Positions 12,295 through 25,028 of a stretch of 64,000 nucleotides of DNA are shown here, piece by piece; the first letter of the stretch is position 1; the number at the start of each line of letters is the position of its first letter. The notes below the pieces were generated by a model. It saw nothing but the letters and a program-made list of their open reading frames with translations, did not search any database and was not told the origin of the DNA. Both the position numbers and the translations under genes were made by a program. Location of the stretch: positions 26,045,001 through 26,109,000 of the forward strand of contig NC_079882.1 of assembly GCF_029227915.1 (NCBI RefSeq), written 5' to 3'. Origin of the DNA: Hydractinia symbiolongicarpus. Lineage: Eukaryota; Cnidaria; Hydrozoa; Anthoathecata; Hydractiniidae.

Positions 12295-14806
12295 CTACAA
12301 GTCTGCAAAAAAGTCTCCTTTTGAAGTTGAGCAGTCAGCCATTTTTCTTTTTCTGTTTTGTTTCTTCTGTTTAACAGGTTCAATATGTTCATCATGAAGT
12401 GAGGACACATCCCAAAACTTTACAACATTATCACTAGCACAACTAGCTAAAAGTTGTTTATCTTCAGATAGTTTTAAATTTTCTATTCCAAATGTTCCAT
12501 GTTTACCTATCACACCAATAGCACGATGAGGAAGGATGTAAAGAGATCTAAATAAAGAAATTCATGAACTCAATAGCAGAGCACAACAAAAAGTTTCCGT
12601 TGGGGAAAAAAAGGTTATTTCTCGACAGTAGCCACCCTTCTGCAAGCAATCAGTTGGGAATTTTAATTTTTTATAACCATTATAGGCATTTTTCAGGTTT
12701 GCATTTGTTTAATGTTACTATCAGAAAAAATACTTTTTCTTCTCTAACAATTTTGTTGATTGCTTGTCAGATTTTCAAAGTTTACGATTAAATCTTTAAA
12801 ATGTCATTCTTTTGACCAGTTGTTTAGTGTAAGTTCTCATCAAAATCTTAACTTTAGCTGTTACTAATTTGGTTGCTTATTATGCGAACAGCAGTTAATC
12901 AAGACAATACGTTGATACACATTTTACATGAGTTTTGATATTGTAAAAATTTATGAACATTTATGCTGTTGACAGCACATATCCATTAAAATAAACTCTC
13001 ATAATCCTTTTGCAGACAAAGATGCAACATAGTTGATATAAAGGCACTGTTGAATCCTGATAAATACCTTATGTAACTGTCATCTGTACCAGTACATATA
13101 ATATCTTCTGTGATTGGACAAATTGAATCAATGGAATCATTTTCTGTTGGAATGCGATCACTTATATCACCCCATTCTCCCCAAGAATAAATATTCAATA
13201 CTCCATCTGCACTCCCACACACCACCTTTTGACCATTCTAAATAGAGATATTTTTAGGTATAAGTTGCACACCGAGTGGTATAATGCAATACGCACAAGA
13301 TCACTTACCTAAATTAAAAATTTTCGTGGGTTTCAAGAAATATTTTGCATTAGGACATTATTTTTTAAATGTTAAAAATTTTATCTGCGTTCAAGTGCTC
13401 ACCTTCACAATAGCCACTGACAACAATTCTTCATCAAGTTGATCTGAGGCTTGCTCCAGAACTTTTTTACGTAAGTTATAAACAGACAAGACGCCATCAC
13501 CACTACATTCATAAAAACAAATATTTTATTTGAATAAAGGTACTTGAACAAAATATCTAGTTTTTTAATGTGCACACGCAGTAACAAAAAACGCTTCTCT
13601 CTATAGCAAAAAAACAGTAAAATATAAATAAGCTTTATGCAATAAAACTACGTAAAATGTATGAGAGCAAGAAAAACAACAAATACCTGGTACATAATAA
13701 ATATTTTTTATCTTTATCGCACGTCATGTCTGATATGTAATCCTTGCAATCAGAAAATTCAGCAATAGTTGAAAACGTCCTTGTATCCCACACCTAAAAA
13801 AGAAAATAACAAATAAACTAGAGTTAAGTCACCAAAAGACAAACTATCAACAAAATCTTACTTTAATGGTTCCATTATCACTACCAGTTGCCATGTAGTT
13901 TTGAGAGAGGATCTTCATACTGTTTAAAGCTTTCCTAACAAATTACATTTAATCCTGAATACATTTATTTAAAAAATAGCAATTATGTTTGAAGTATATC
14001 CTCTTATTTACATAAACTTTTTAAATAAACTTTAAAACATATTTTGTGTTAAAAATTGAAACAACAGAAATATATTTTTCTCTTACTCATGTGCTTTGGG
14101 TAGATTGTGAATAAGAGAACCAGAATTTAAATCAATGACCTGTATGGATTTATCTTTTGAACAAGTGTAGAGTCCTAAAAAGAGAAGAATATAATGTAAA
14201 TAGAACGCCTTTTATGCTAATTCTTGTTGCACTAATGTAATGGTCCATCAAGAAGTACATTATGATTCTAGGGAACTTTATAAACTATACATAAAATTGT
14301 TTTGCAACAAGCAGACAGAATATTGAATGAAAATCAAATATAAATTTACTTACTTTCACCATCTGTCGAAAAAGACAAGCAACGGCAAGCTTTCTTGTGA
14401 TTGTTAAAAACACATAACTTTTTGTTCAATTCGGTTGAATAGGAGAACCTTAATATTTGCATGCAATAAAAGTATTATCATTATTTTATAGAAACATTAG
14501 AAAACATTTACCCCAACTTACACGCTCACTTTTCCTGTGATTTCACCACAAGCAATCACATTTTTTACAGGGTGGAAAGAAATATCAAATATTTGATCCT
14601 CAACTTGTATTTCAGAGGGAACCTTACTTGCAGTTTGATTCACCACAACCTAAAAAAAGAATGCACTAGTGCTCTTATTTCAACTCCAAACATATTACAA
14701 ATATATACACAGGCCTACAAACCTGATCACTGGCACTATTTTGTTGTTCGTCTTCATCAGTTTCTTCATCCTCAACTTCTAATTCATCTGATTCTGAATC
14801 GCTCAT
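12295..14806 (-). CDS. WDR55: WD repeat-containing protein 55
   Basis: Nine exons, read on the minus strand: 14806-14723, 14649-14522, 14448-14354, 14174-14087, 13934-13862, 13793-13687, 13502-13403, 13237-13068, 12547-12295. All have GT-AG borders and phases that join. The protein opens with an acidic tail (MSDSESDELEVEDEETDEDE), then runs of WD40 repeats (IFDISFHPVKNVIACGEITG, ATGSDNGTIKVWDTRT, VCGSADGVLNIYSWGEWG, ASCASDNVVKFWDVSSLH). It ends with a basic stretch (KQKKQNRKRK) and GDFFADL, matching the characteristic WDR55 C-terminus. The family is a nucleolar beta-propeller involved in rRNA processing. The gene is complete and lies tail-to-tail with the SLC6 gene, the stop codons about 270 bp apart. 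Confidence 0.9.
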
Positions 14807-16457
14807 TTTACTTAAAAAACAAAAATAATAGAACAATCTTGCATTCTCTAGTTTTAAGCCAAACAATGGTAAAGAAAAATACTATCTTTCTGCACTCATT
14901 AATACTATTTAATTTTGTCAATCTGTTTAACCTTTATAGTTGGGTACTTATATGTGAAGACTTAAGTTGAAGACTAAGATAAATAAAAAGAAGAAGTACT
15001 AACTTGCATTTTTTTGTAAGTGCCTTAAGAGTAAGAGGAAAAAATGTATTACTTCAAGTTTAAAAAACTTGTCTAAACTTCTTTCTGACATTCTTTTTGA
15101 AAAATGTAAGGTATATACAATTAGTATATTTCACCCTCAGATTAACTTTCTAACAAAAGATAAAACAAATAAAAATCATTGTTAATCGCTTATTACTGCA
15201 TTATCCCAACAACTTAAAATTCACACTTGCGTTTCAACTTCCATTAGTTTTTTTCGAGAAAGTGTTGCAGTTTTAAATCAAGGTTTTAAATTTTCACAGA
15301 AGCAGAATATAAAAAATGTGGAATGAGGGTAATTAAACATTAAACAAAGTGGGTAGTCAAGTAACAGAGCTCTTCCCTCACCTCTTTCCAAAAAAATGTT
15401 TGTGCATGTTTTGAGGAATAATTTGATCACAAATATATACATTACAATCAATGTGAAGTAAGAAGTTTACTTTATTACAGGGAGCACATTAGTGGGATAA
15501 CTTTGCATTTATAATTAAGCATTGGATGAGTATTATTGAATAATTGTAGAGTTTTCCTATTTGCATAATCTTTATATGGTTGCATGGCCATTTAGCAGAT
15601 ATCCTGAGAGTCAACAATGCATTAAGCAGAGCCATTGAGCCACAAGCTAAGGGTTAGAGCTCAAGTCTAAACTAGGTATAAAATAATTTGATTTTCTTAG
15701 TCACTTAATTCTCAGAAACCTATTACCATGTCAATTCCCATAAACCTATCAGTCATGATTTTCATACATTTGATGGAAAAGCAAAATACCTTCTCCTATA
15801 TGGAAATAAACTCTATTAGAGAAAAAAGATCTGTCATAATTTAACATAGCCTTTGGTTAATCCAAGCCATGTTAGGGAAATTGGGGAGATGGCACACTGT
15901 GTGGGCCATTGGATGTTTCAGGGAGTTGTCTGGTAGAGTACAAACCCTAATCTAATTGGGTCTACGTAGCTAAAAATAAGCATTATAATTACTCTAGAGG
16001 ACTCGCCATCTCAGCCATGGCCTTTACTGGAAATAACAGACAGGTTATATCCCTCGATATTTGTGAGGCCATGTAAAATATACACATCTAACCATCTATC
16101 TTCGAAAGGTAAAACAAAGATCCTGAAAATGCTGAGGTTACAAATAAATGTTCATTAGGTTACCCTTTTATGTAGTTCGCTAGCTACCACTTTGGAAAAA
16201 TTATTTAAGATTTTAACAAGTAAACGCATCCTGTTATAATAAACCAAGTTCTAATTACAAAAAAAAGTTATATTGTGTCTATCTAGGGTAGAGCTGCATA
16301 AATTTCTTCTCTTCTCTTCTCTTCCGATCTGAGGATAAACAACACGGAAGAGCAAGGCACGTGTTTTTTTAAGTCGTCTTCCGTAAAATTTACCATGTAA
16401 ATAAAGGACGCATTTTCTGTCTATTTTGGTTGGCAACTTTGGCTTGGCTACCCAATC
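14807..16457. other. Intergenic, upstream of WDR55
   Basis: Presumed WDR55 promoter and AT-rich filler. I see no gene, RNA or clear repeat here. Confidence 0.4.
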
Positions 16458-16680
16458 ATGAGAAAAGTGGAGCAAGAGTTTCCATTTCACCAAGAATTAT
16501 ATAAGGTATATATCAACATATTAGAGTCTTGAATAACTAACAATAATGGTTATTGTGTTTGATGAATTCCTTATGTTTTTACTTTAAAAAAAGGTTGCGA
16601 AGCATTCTCGCAAGTTGCAAGCAAAATTTGTTCATGAAGAACCAGAGAGGCAGGAATGTTTGCAGGAATATAGGCCTTGA
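16458..16680 (+). CDS. Possible two-exon 44-residue small protein
   Basis: An ATG at 16458 opens MRKVEQEFPFHQELYK (16458-16505), followed by a GT donor. A second exon (16594-16680) continues in the same phase as VAKHSRKLQAKF and ends with EYRP and a TGA stop. An in-frame stop lies upstream of the ATG. The composition is charged and protein-like, unlike the surrounding AT-rich DNA. I do not recognise a family, and a chance ORF cannot be excluded. Confidence 0.22.
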
Positions 16681-16965
16681 AGCTGTTAGCATCCCCCATT
16701 GCTGAAGTCAGGACAAGACAAAACATAGGATCATTTGACACTCAGTTTTGCGAAAACGGTGTATTGATTCACTAGCGTAATTTTTTTCGTTTGCCAAAAT
16801 ACAATTTTACTACACTAGAATTTAATTTCGGGGAGTCATACTACATTCAGGAACGCAGAAGATTGCAACAACTGGTTGGACAGGTCAAACCACCTGTGCT
16901 GGTATATTGTTCAGGAATTTCTAGGAAATGTATGATAGGACTACAGGTTTTTGTGTTATGAAACT

Positions 16966-17291
16966 GTATAGACATTTTTCAATATATACATTTTTTGTAG
17001 TAAGTCGTTCTGGCTCTAACAACTGTGTGGCAGGTAGAAAGATGTAGAAGCTTGCTGAAGGAATGTCTTTTTTAGTCCATTTCTTTCTATGGAAACATTG
17101 TTGAGGCTTTAAACTATTATCGAGTGTAGATGAATAACTTCTTGATTGACAAATATTTACATAAAATTGTAAGGATAACTTGGTGCGAAGGAATAGACTA
17201 AGAGAAATCTTGCTTCACCTAGCGCTTGCATCTTTTTGCCAAAAGGGCTAACCCAGAAAAAACGTGAACATTCCAAAAGCTCTATAAGGAC
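16966..17291 (+). mobile_element. MITE, uninterrupted copy (host family of the integrase element)
   Basis: Roughly 326-bp element with imperfect terminal inverted repeats: the left end reads TATAGACATTTTTCAATATA, and the right end reverse-complements to TATAGAGCTTTTGGAATGTT. The interior stretch TGGCTCTAACAACTGTGTGG and the following GCTTGCTGAAGG...TTTCTTTCTA match, in reverse complement, both sides of the integrase element at 25271-27731. It is therefore an unoccupied relative of that insertion site. No coding capacity. Confidence 0.65.
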
Positions 17292-20159
17292 ACAATCTAA
17301 TATTTTTCCAAAAAATAGGAACAAAAATTGTTTTTACAACTAAAAACCTGAATTTTGTTAAGAAATAAGAACAAAACAGAATCTGAATTTCTTGCACTTC
17401 TTTTTACACTACCAATGAATTTTCGAAAGTGAGAACAAAGTAGGACTGAATTACCAAATTTGTGTAGCATTAAAAACAACGTAAGAACAAATTAAGCGAA
17501 AACGGGTGCGGAAAATAATAAAACAAAATTTAATCTCCTGGAAATTTTCAAGTTTTATCACGTTGGTTTTAAAAGCATTCAAACAAAAGCTTTTTTAATT
17601 AAAATTTTCTTCATTATACTGTTTCGCCTTGGCATTTACCCCTTTTGCGTTGGCAATAAAATGTTGTTTTTATTGTTTGTCTTGGCAATCAACAATTTCA
17701 CGTTGGCAAAAACAGTGACATGACCTTTTTTCGGTGTATGATGTTGTCAATTTGCCTTTAAAATTTAAGCTTTTCTTTTCTTAAACTACTTTAATTCTAT
17801 TTAGGGTAAAATAAGCAAAATGTTCAGCAACAACTTTATAATCTTTATTAATTCTTGCATGGAAGAAATATTTTCTATCGCTTTTCTATCTATACTTTTT
17901 TATATATTTACAATAGATTCAAGGCAATAAAAGGATTCTGTAAATTGGGAAAAAAATTTGGTTTAGCAAAATTGAGATTTACAAATCCAATGTTCTTCTA
18001 ACAAAATATTCTTTTGTTTTCACAATTCTCTTTTAAAAAGGAAAATTTGTTCATTAGTTTATTTATTGACCTAGTATAATATGGGTGGAAAGTGTCTTTT
18101 TTCTTATAAATTTAATAACAAGTCTTATATGTTTAATATTGTAAAAAAAAATCAACTCTTCCCAATGTTATTTATTTATTTTGTCACAAAAATTATAAAT
18201 TTTCAAAATAACCATGCTACAATGTATATTTAATCTCTGAGTCTTTAAATAATTTTTTTTTTCATGCACCATCAAAAGGTCTGTAATTTTTTTAAAAAAA
18301 GATAAAGGATCGGTAAATTCCAAAAAATCTGTTCAGTATGTATGTTTTTGTCCTTTGACTGACCCATTTAAATTATAAAAAACAGGGGCAAAAGGATGAA
18401 AAAAAAACAGAAAAGGGATTAAGTGGTGCAAGTTTTTTTATTACTATTGAGCATATTTACTGTCGATGATAGGAAGATTCTGAGAAAAAATCCAGCCGAC
18501 CTACCGACTCGTTTTTGCAAGGACTTTGAGCAAGAGATATATATCCTTTATAAGTATAAGTTTAATAAGAAATGTCATTTTCAATTGGTCAAAAGTTTTG
18601 TACATAAACGGTTCCTCTGATACTATGCAAAAAATACATAGGTTCACATAAATTCTTTTTTTGGGATCCGTTAAAAATGGTGCACAAAAAAAAATTTAAA
18701 GGGCATTCTGCATTTAATATATTGATGAGTACTTTTTAATTATACAAATAAGTGGCTAATTAGTATATACTCTATGCCTGCTAACTTAACACTTTTGCAA
18801 TAAATTTAAACCTTGTCATTGATTGGACCTGGGTCAACTTCTGACTAGCTACATCTGGATTTTCAAACATGCCGTTTGTGACACCTTTCTGTGTACCTTT
18901 CAGTTGACCCCTTAATAAATCAGGCAAAAGTTTTAGAATGAGGTTGGTTTACAAATAAAAACAAAAGTCTAATCACGTGACTGGTAATAACTGGACCACA
19001 TACAAATAATACAAACATACTATCATTTTCTCATAAAAGCGATTTTGAATGTAAATTAAGGTGGCAGTAACCCTTTTAAATATCGCAAATTTTTTTTTAC
19101 ATAATTATATAGTTACGAAAGATTGCTTACAGACTATATATTCATTTGTTTTCTGTTTTTTCTGTTATAACACACTTGTCACGATTTTATGTCTAAAATA
19201 CTATTATCTTTCACCAAAAATATTCAGCCTCAACAATTCCTCTTTAAAATAAAATTCATGAATAATAAATTAGTTCTGCTGAATATAGTTTAAGTCTACG
19301 AGTTTGCGAAATTGTACAGAAAGAAATGACGGAATTATTAAAGAAAAACGTTAATAACAACAAAGATGGCGCATTATGTAGAAATTTAGGACTATCTTCA
19401 TTATGCTACACTGCACAAGCTTTTCAATAGCATTTTTGTTTTACTTTAAAATTTTCAGACATGCTTGGTGAACCATGATACGTTGTGCGGAAATCTTTTT
19501 ATTTATAATATTTTTCTTTTAACAGTGTTCGATGCAGCAGGGGATGCTAACAAAGAATCTTTTCAAAAAAAATCAAAAGGCTATTGTTAAAGAAATAAGA
19601 ATGAACAAAACCCAAGGTTCATTTAAAACCAAAAGCTGATGAAAGATAACGAAATTGTACAAAGTTGGAGCTCGTAGAAGCCGATTTTTTCTTTTTTATG
19701 ATACATTTTTAAAATAGAAATTTCTGCTGACTCAGCAATTTTAGTGTTAAGTTAAAATCATTTTATTATGTATTAAGGCCTATATTTTTAGGAAATAGTA
19801 AAAATAAATGGTATAAATAAAACACTGAGTAAATAATTCAGCTATTTGGACAGCTAAAAAAGGGTTACTGCCACTTTAATATGAGGTAACATTCTTAAAC
19901 ATAAAATCAAGGAGAAACATATTTGGTTATATATTTGCAGAAATAAGTCTGTAAAAACGTCGTTATTTCATATGTGACCACAGAATCAGCTTCGGATGTT
20001 TGGAAAAGGGCAAAACATTTTCAGTTCCTTGGTATACTCAACGCGTATAGCAAACATGCTCCACAATTTCACTTTGCAAAAATGTAAAAGTAGCCCTAGG
20101 CTATAGCTATAATGTGTGATCCAGGTAGCTAGCTAATTGTTGCTTTACCTTTATTTTAG
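17292..20159. other. Intergenic or upstream intron of the ETEY-motif gene
   Basis: Very AT-rich. The first exon(s) of the gene that appears at 20160 should lie in or before this stretch, but I could not identify them. No RNA gene or clear repeat seen. Confidence 0.35.
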
Positions 20160-22800
20160 TGGCTGTATGAGACAGAATATAGCAGAAATTATGGCAGACA
20201 ACATCTTCCAACGTATGAACCCAAAAATAAACTACTTGTTCCCAAAGTATTTAAAGAAACGACAACTGCCGAACAGGAGAATGTCACCCATCCAATCTCA
20301 AAAAATAAAATAAAAAGCAGTGGCACTGTTGGTATACAGGTATCAGAAAGTAACATACCAAGAAAAGATGCAGCTAACTACTATTCCGGTGACAAAACTT
20401 ATAATAAAACACATTCTACCATTGGTATACAAGTATCAGAAAATGCAGCTCCAATAAAAAAAAGTATTTTGAAAACACCACAAAAGAGCCAGCAGGTATA
20501 GCTAAATATAAATATTGCTTTGGAAATATATTTATTGTTCTTTAATATGTTTTCCTATTCACCCCTAATCATCTGTACTGTCTTATACAAGGTTTAGAAC
20601 TAACTGATGATAGTTAGTTAACCAAAGGAAGCTGTGCAGTAAACATTGTTCGGTCCTTTAAATTTGATTATACAGCGAGTACTTGTCATAATTTTAAATT
20701 TCATGTGGATTATTTTTGGCTGTTACTGGTTTGCATATTGGATTTTTACTCTGCGCTGTGCTCTTGCATTGTATTTGTTTATTTTGTATGTATATTTATT
20801 TGTTAATGATTTTTGTTTTCTTTAAAAGAATCGACCATTAACTGCACCAATCATTCATTCAAGAGTGAAGCGCAGTGAAAGGAAATCTTTGGATGACACC
20901 TATGTTTTATCAGAAAGAAGAAAAATCTTAGATGAAAATCATATTGAGAGAAGTAATGATATGAAGTATTATTCAAGTATCTTAAATACTTCTGCTGGTA
21001 AAGATTCGTCATTATATGAAAGAGTGCCATTTATACAACGTAAGAAAAAAGTGATGCACAGAGATGATCACGTTAAATTAGAAATGACTGGTGTCAGTGC
21101 TGAAGAGCTGTCTGGTAGTGTTTTAGACCTACAAAATGAACCAGCATTTACAAAGAAAAAAATATCTTGCTACCCTAAAAATCACAATATCTTGCGTACA
21201 CATACAATAGAAGAAATCGAAAATGATGTAGAAAAAAATGTTAAAGAAAATTCTGATCCTATTTCAGAGGTATGTATTTAGATCACCAGAGGATTTTTTT
21301 TTATAAGAACAACGGTGCATATGTTAGATATATGACTAAAGCAAAAATGCACATTAGATTCAAAGGTGATGCTAGGGGACTTGAATCCACGACCCTGGGG
21401 ACTTGAACCCATAACCCTGGGGACTTGAATCCATGACCCTGTTCTTTACCGTTTTTTTTATTTCGTATTTCAGTAATAATTTAGTTGTTAATGAAGTTTT
21501 ACATTGTGTTGTAGGTTTGTAAAGAAGAATTTGATGATGACAAATTTAACTGTTTTAAATCTCTTAAAAATTATCAATATTATAAGTCAAAGTCTTTGCC
21601 AAATAGCTATCGGACAAGTTACAATGATGATTTTGATACTCTTACACGAACTGTCAGCTCACCAATTGTATTAGCTGAAAGGAAAGTTGGCAGTAGAAAT
21701 AATGTCCCAGATATTTTTGACCGATGTATGGCAGATGTCAGATATACAAAAGGCAGTGAGTCCTTATTTAGAAAAGAATATGATAAAAGGTAAGAATAAA
21801 AAAGATATAAAGTTTGATGTGTGTGATATTAATCTCATTTCATTTTAGCCTTGGTTGAGAAGGGGCAAAAATTTGTTAAACCTTGTGTGCCTAAATTTCT
21901 GTATTCTCAACCTCGTTCCTTAGCTTGGGTTTGATAATTTTAAAATCGACCGTCAATTTAAATTTCTGCGATGTTGTTATTCCATTTTTATTTTTCAGTC
22001 AATATGACTGCATACACTGTAATCTGTCCAATATATTTTCACTAAGTGGAATAAAAATTTCTCTCTCTTTGAACTAACATCGTTTCTTATTCGCTGATGT
22101 GCTTTTTTGTTTATTTTGTCCCTTATTATTTGTTTTTTACAATTTTGTCATGATTTGCCCTTCTTGGTAGGATAACTTAAGAAATTTATCTTCCATTGGC
22201 CATGGAGATAAATGTATTATTTTATATTTTATTCTTAGTCGATATGAAACAGAATATGACCAATCGTTTCGAAAAAAATCGAGTGTGGAATATATTCCAA
22301 AAAAGGTTAGCTGTTTTACATGGTAAAATATGAAAATGAAATAAAAATAAATTTTTCGAATTTTAAATAAATACTAAGTTTTCTCAGTTCCCTTCAGTTA
22401 TTTTTTCACGGTATTTTTTTGTTTCTTTTTTGTCGTAGATTTTACGTGTATGTTATTTTTTAGCGATATGAAGTATTGTCGGCAAATGAAGATGATTTTT
22501 TTGACTACTACGATCAGGTATCTTTACCTTATCTAATTATATAACACACAAAGCAGGTTGTTAAAGAGTGAACCACAAGAAGAAACTGCTGTTCATTTTC
22601 ATGTGTATGTATTTTTAGGTGATACAAAATAGACAAGTGGCTTATAAGCCTATCCTTCGAAGTTTTCTAGACCAACAACTGCGAAACCAAGAAAAACGTT
22701 CAGAGGAACGCAATATTGAAAATGGAAGTAAAAATATATATCGAAATGGAGAAACTTTGCACCGTACTAAACATTACGATCCTTTGCAATATTCAGATAG
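20160..22800 (+). CDS. Charged ETEY-motif protein, tentatively MDM1-like (internal exons)
   Basis: Six exons join cleanly in phase: 20160-20495, 20829-21269, 21515-21789, 22239-22305, 22464-22517, 22619-22800. Neither start nor stop was located: the first begins in phase 0 after an AG, and the last ends in phase 2 at a GT. The product is hydrophilic, rich in Lys, Glu and Ser, and probably disordered. It contains a repeated YETEY motif (YETEYSRNYGRQ near the start, RYETEYDQSFRKK later, plus FRKEYDKR) and an internal pair of GIQVSE repeats. Short [S/T]EYxxxF repeats occur in MDM1, a centriole and microtubule-binding protein, so that family is my best guess. The motif alone is weak evidence. The gene lies just upstream of RPL9 in the same orientation. 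Confidence 0.5.
21375..21440 (+). repeat. 22-bp tandem repeat, three units
   Basis: GGGGACTTGAATCCACGACC plus CT, repeated three times with few changes, in an intron of the ETEY-motif gene. Confidence 0.85.
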
Positions 22801-25028
22801 GTAGAACTTCTCCAATTGCTCATGTACAGTTAAAAAATTTTTGAATGTTTTTTGCTACCATAAGACGTCAAAGTATCCTGCGTTTCCACCACAAGCGCTT
22901 CTGTGGTGTATAAAAATATACTGTATATATCTGAATTTTTAAGAATGTTTTAAATTTTGTAAATATTTGTAATATTTTTATTTTTATTTAATTTTTATCC
23001 ACATATACACAGGAGATTGAAGCTGTATTATTTATTCTACTCAAATATGCCAGCCATACTTTTTCGTCTCTCTTTCTTCAGCACGTACATCTTTTTAATT
23101 TTAACTGATAATTTTTTGCGTCTTACAACTTTGGTTTATATAATAAACCCAAAAACACAAGGAATCAGCCTTTTGATAACAATGTCATTATTTTCACTAC
23201 AAACTTTCCTGGGGTCACGCCATAAGTCCCATAAGAACGCTTGCCTTACCAATTTTAAAGTTTATCTCACAAAATACTTTTAATTTAAAATGATTTCTCT
23301 AGAAAAAAATGACAAAATTTCTATAATTTTCATTGACCTTTTTGGCGCCAATTTCATCTGCAACGTGAAAATACCTAAGCATACACCTGGAAAGAAAGAG
23401 AAGTCCCTTGTTTTTAAAACGTAGGTAAGCTTTTGTGAGGTATTTGTATTCAGCTTGTTAAAGCTTGTGAAGTAACGTAAAGAATACTCAAGTATATTTA
23501 AGTTTTTTGAAGATTTTGAAATTAGTTGTAAACAAACAGCAAACATAACATTTTGTGTCAATAATTAGGAAAATTATTGAAATATTTTATGTTATCACTT
23601 TTGGGAGGGGTCAATTTTTAAACAAAATTTGGGTTTTGTCACTTCGGGAAAAACCACTAAAATGTCTTATGCTCTAGAAAATTACTACTTATAATTTTCA
23701 TCGAAAAATGTCCACGCCCTTTTCTAATGTTTCCAAGTGATCTTTCGCTTTTAAAGTCTTGTTAGCTTTTTTAAAAAGCAGTGGCGGCATCAATATTAAC
23801 GCTTTATGCAATATGTTGAAGTGGTGGACAATAATCCTATTAGTGTATAATGCAATAGCATTCGTCAACCAAAAGTTTTACCAGTCTCTCCGGATGGTAG
23901 CATTCCTTGTACACTTTAACAGATTACCCCTAACTGGGACTTGAATGGTTGGACTTTATTCTGTAATGGTTGGCTTCAAACTTTCTTTTGAATTATTGAA
24001 CGAGAAAATTGTATTGAGTGCACGCCAGTTTTTTCTTGGAATTTGATTTGTTGTTTGACCTTGTTGTTGTCCCAGTTTTTATTTTTTTCAGCATGAGAAT
24101 AAAACTGATTTCTTAGGCGCTTGTCTAATTAAGCGTTGATGTGCTTGCACGACTTTGGTAGTTTAAATGGGAGCTTAAAATGCACTAAGACCCCTTCCAC
24201 AGAACCCTCGTTGTTAGTAGTAACAATGGGGAACTGAAAAGGCTATCCTGGGTAAACAATCTAAACAATAATAATAAATAGTTCTTGCAGCAGATGAAGC
24301 AGATACCGTATTTCTCTGCGTATAAGCAGTACCTTACATTCTTGTCCCATACCCCCGTTTGTCGAATATACAAAAGGGACAGAATGTATTATTCTCTGCT
24401 TCTGACACTCTTTCATTGTATTGATGTTTATTTTTGTCCTTATTCCTCAAAAAGCACATGTTAATTTCCAGACCACTTAATCTCCGAACATTAAGATCGA
24501 AAACTCGTATATCAGAAAATACTCCTTTACTTTACTGTCCCGTCTAAGAATAGTGTTTTGTAAATTCTCGGTGTCAGATGCATCGATGCTCTATATATAT
24601 ATATTTCTTCGCAACCTCGTTCCCAGGGCTATTTTCGCATTTTGATCGGAGACAACCCTTTCGGATATAAAAAGAGCGAAAAATTGCACTGGGGGATATG
24701 GGGAACAAGGTTGGCCACGTTTGGAGCACGCTCGGTAAAATCGGTGGCCGTAATGTTTTAAAGTGAGGCTGCCCGTCTGCAGGCGAGGCTGTAGCAACAG
24801 AAGGCAACGGCTCCGTCAATTTACTTTCTTTACTATTTCCACCGATAGTCGGTAAGGAAAATTAGGTTACCCAAAAGTATTAACCGTTATCAGGTTAATC
24901 GTATACGTTTTGTTACCAAGACATGAGATTTTAAAAATTTATAATGTTCGTATATTCTTAAAATATTTTTATTTTTCATGAATCTTAACTAAAAATGTTT
25001 TCTTACCTAACGTTTAGGGAAGGATAAC
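22801..25028. other. 3' end of the ETEY-motif gene and RPL9 upstream region
   Basis: An AG acceptor near 23012 would continue the previous gene in frame to a stop at 23283, but the encoded run is hydrophobic and unlike the rest of the protein, so the true last exon is uncertain. A foldback pair lies at 24612-24713. An AG at 25016-25017 just before the RPL9 ATG hints at a 5' UTR intron. Confidence 0.35.
24612..24713. mobile_element. Short foldback element, CAACCTCGTTCCCAGGG family
   Basis: CAACCTCGTTCCCAGGG at 24612-24628 is answered by an inverted copy GGGGAACAAGGTTG ending near 24713. This is the same pair of ends seen at several other places in the window. Confidence 0.5.

Noticed and set aside
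23017-23283. Last exon of the ETEY-motif gene
   Set aside because: Phase fits, but the encoded run is hydrophobic and unlike the charged upstream protein; more likely 3' UTR or intron.
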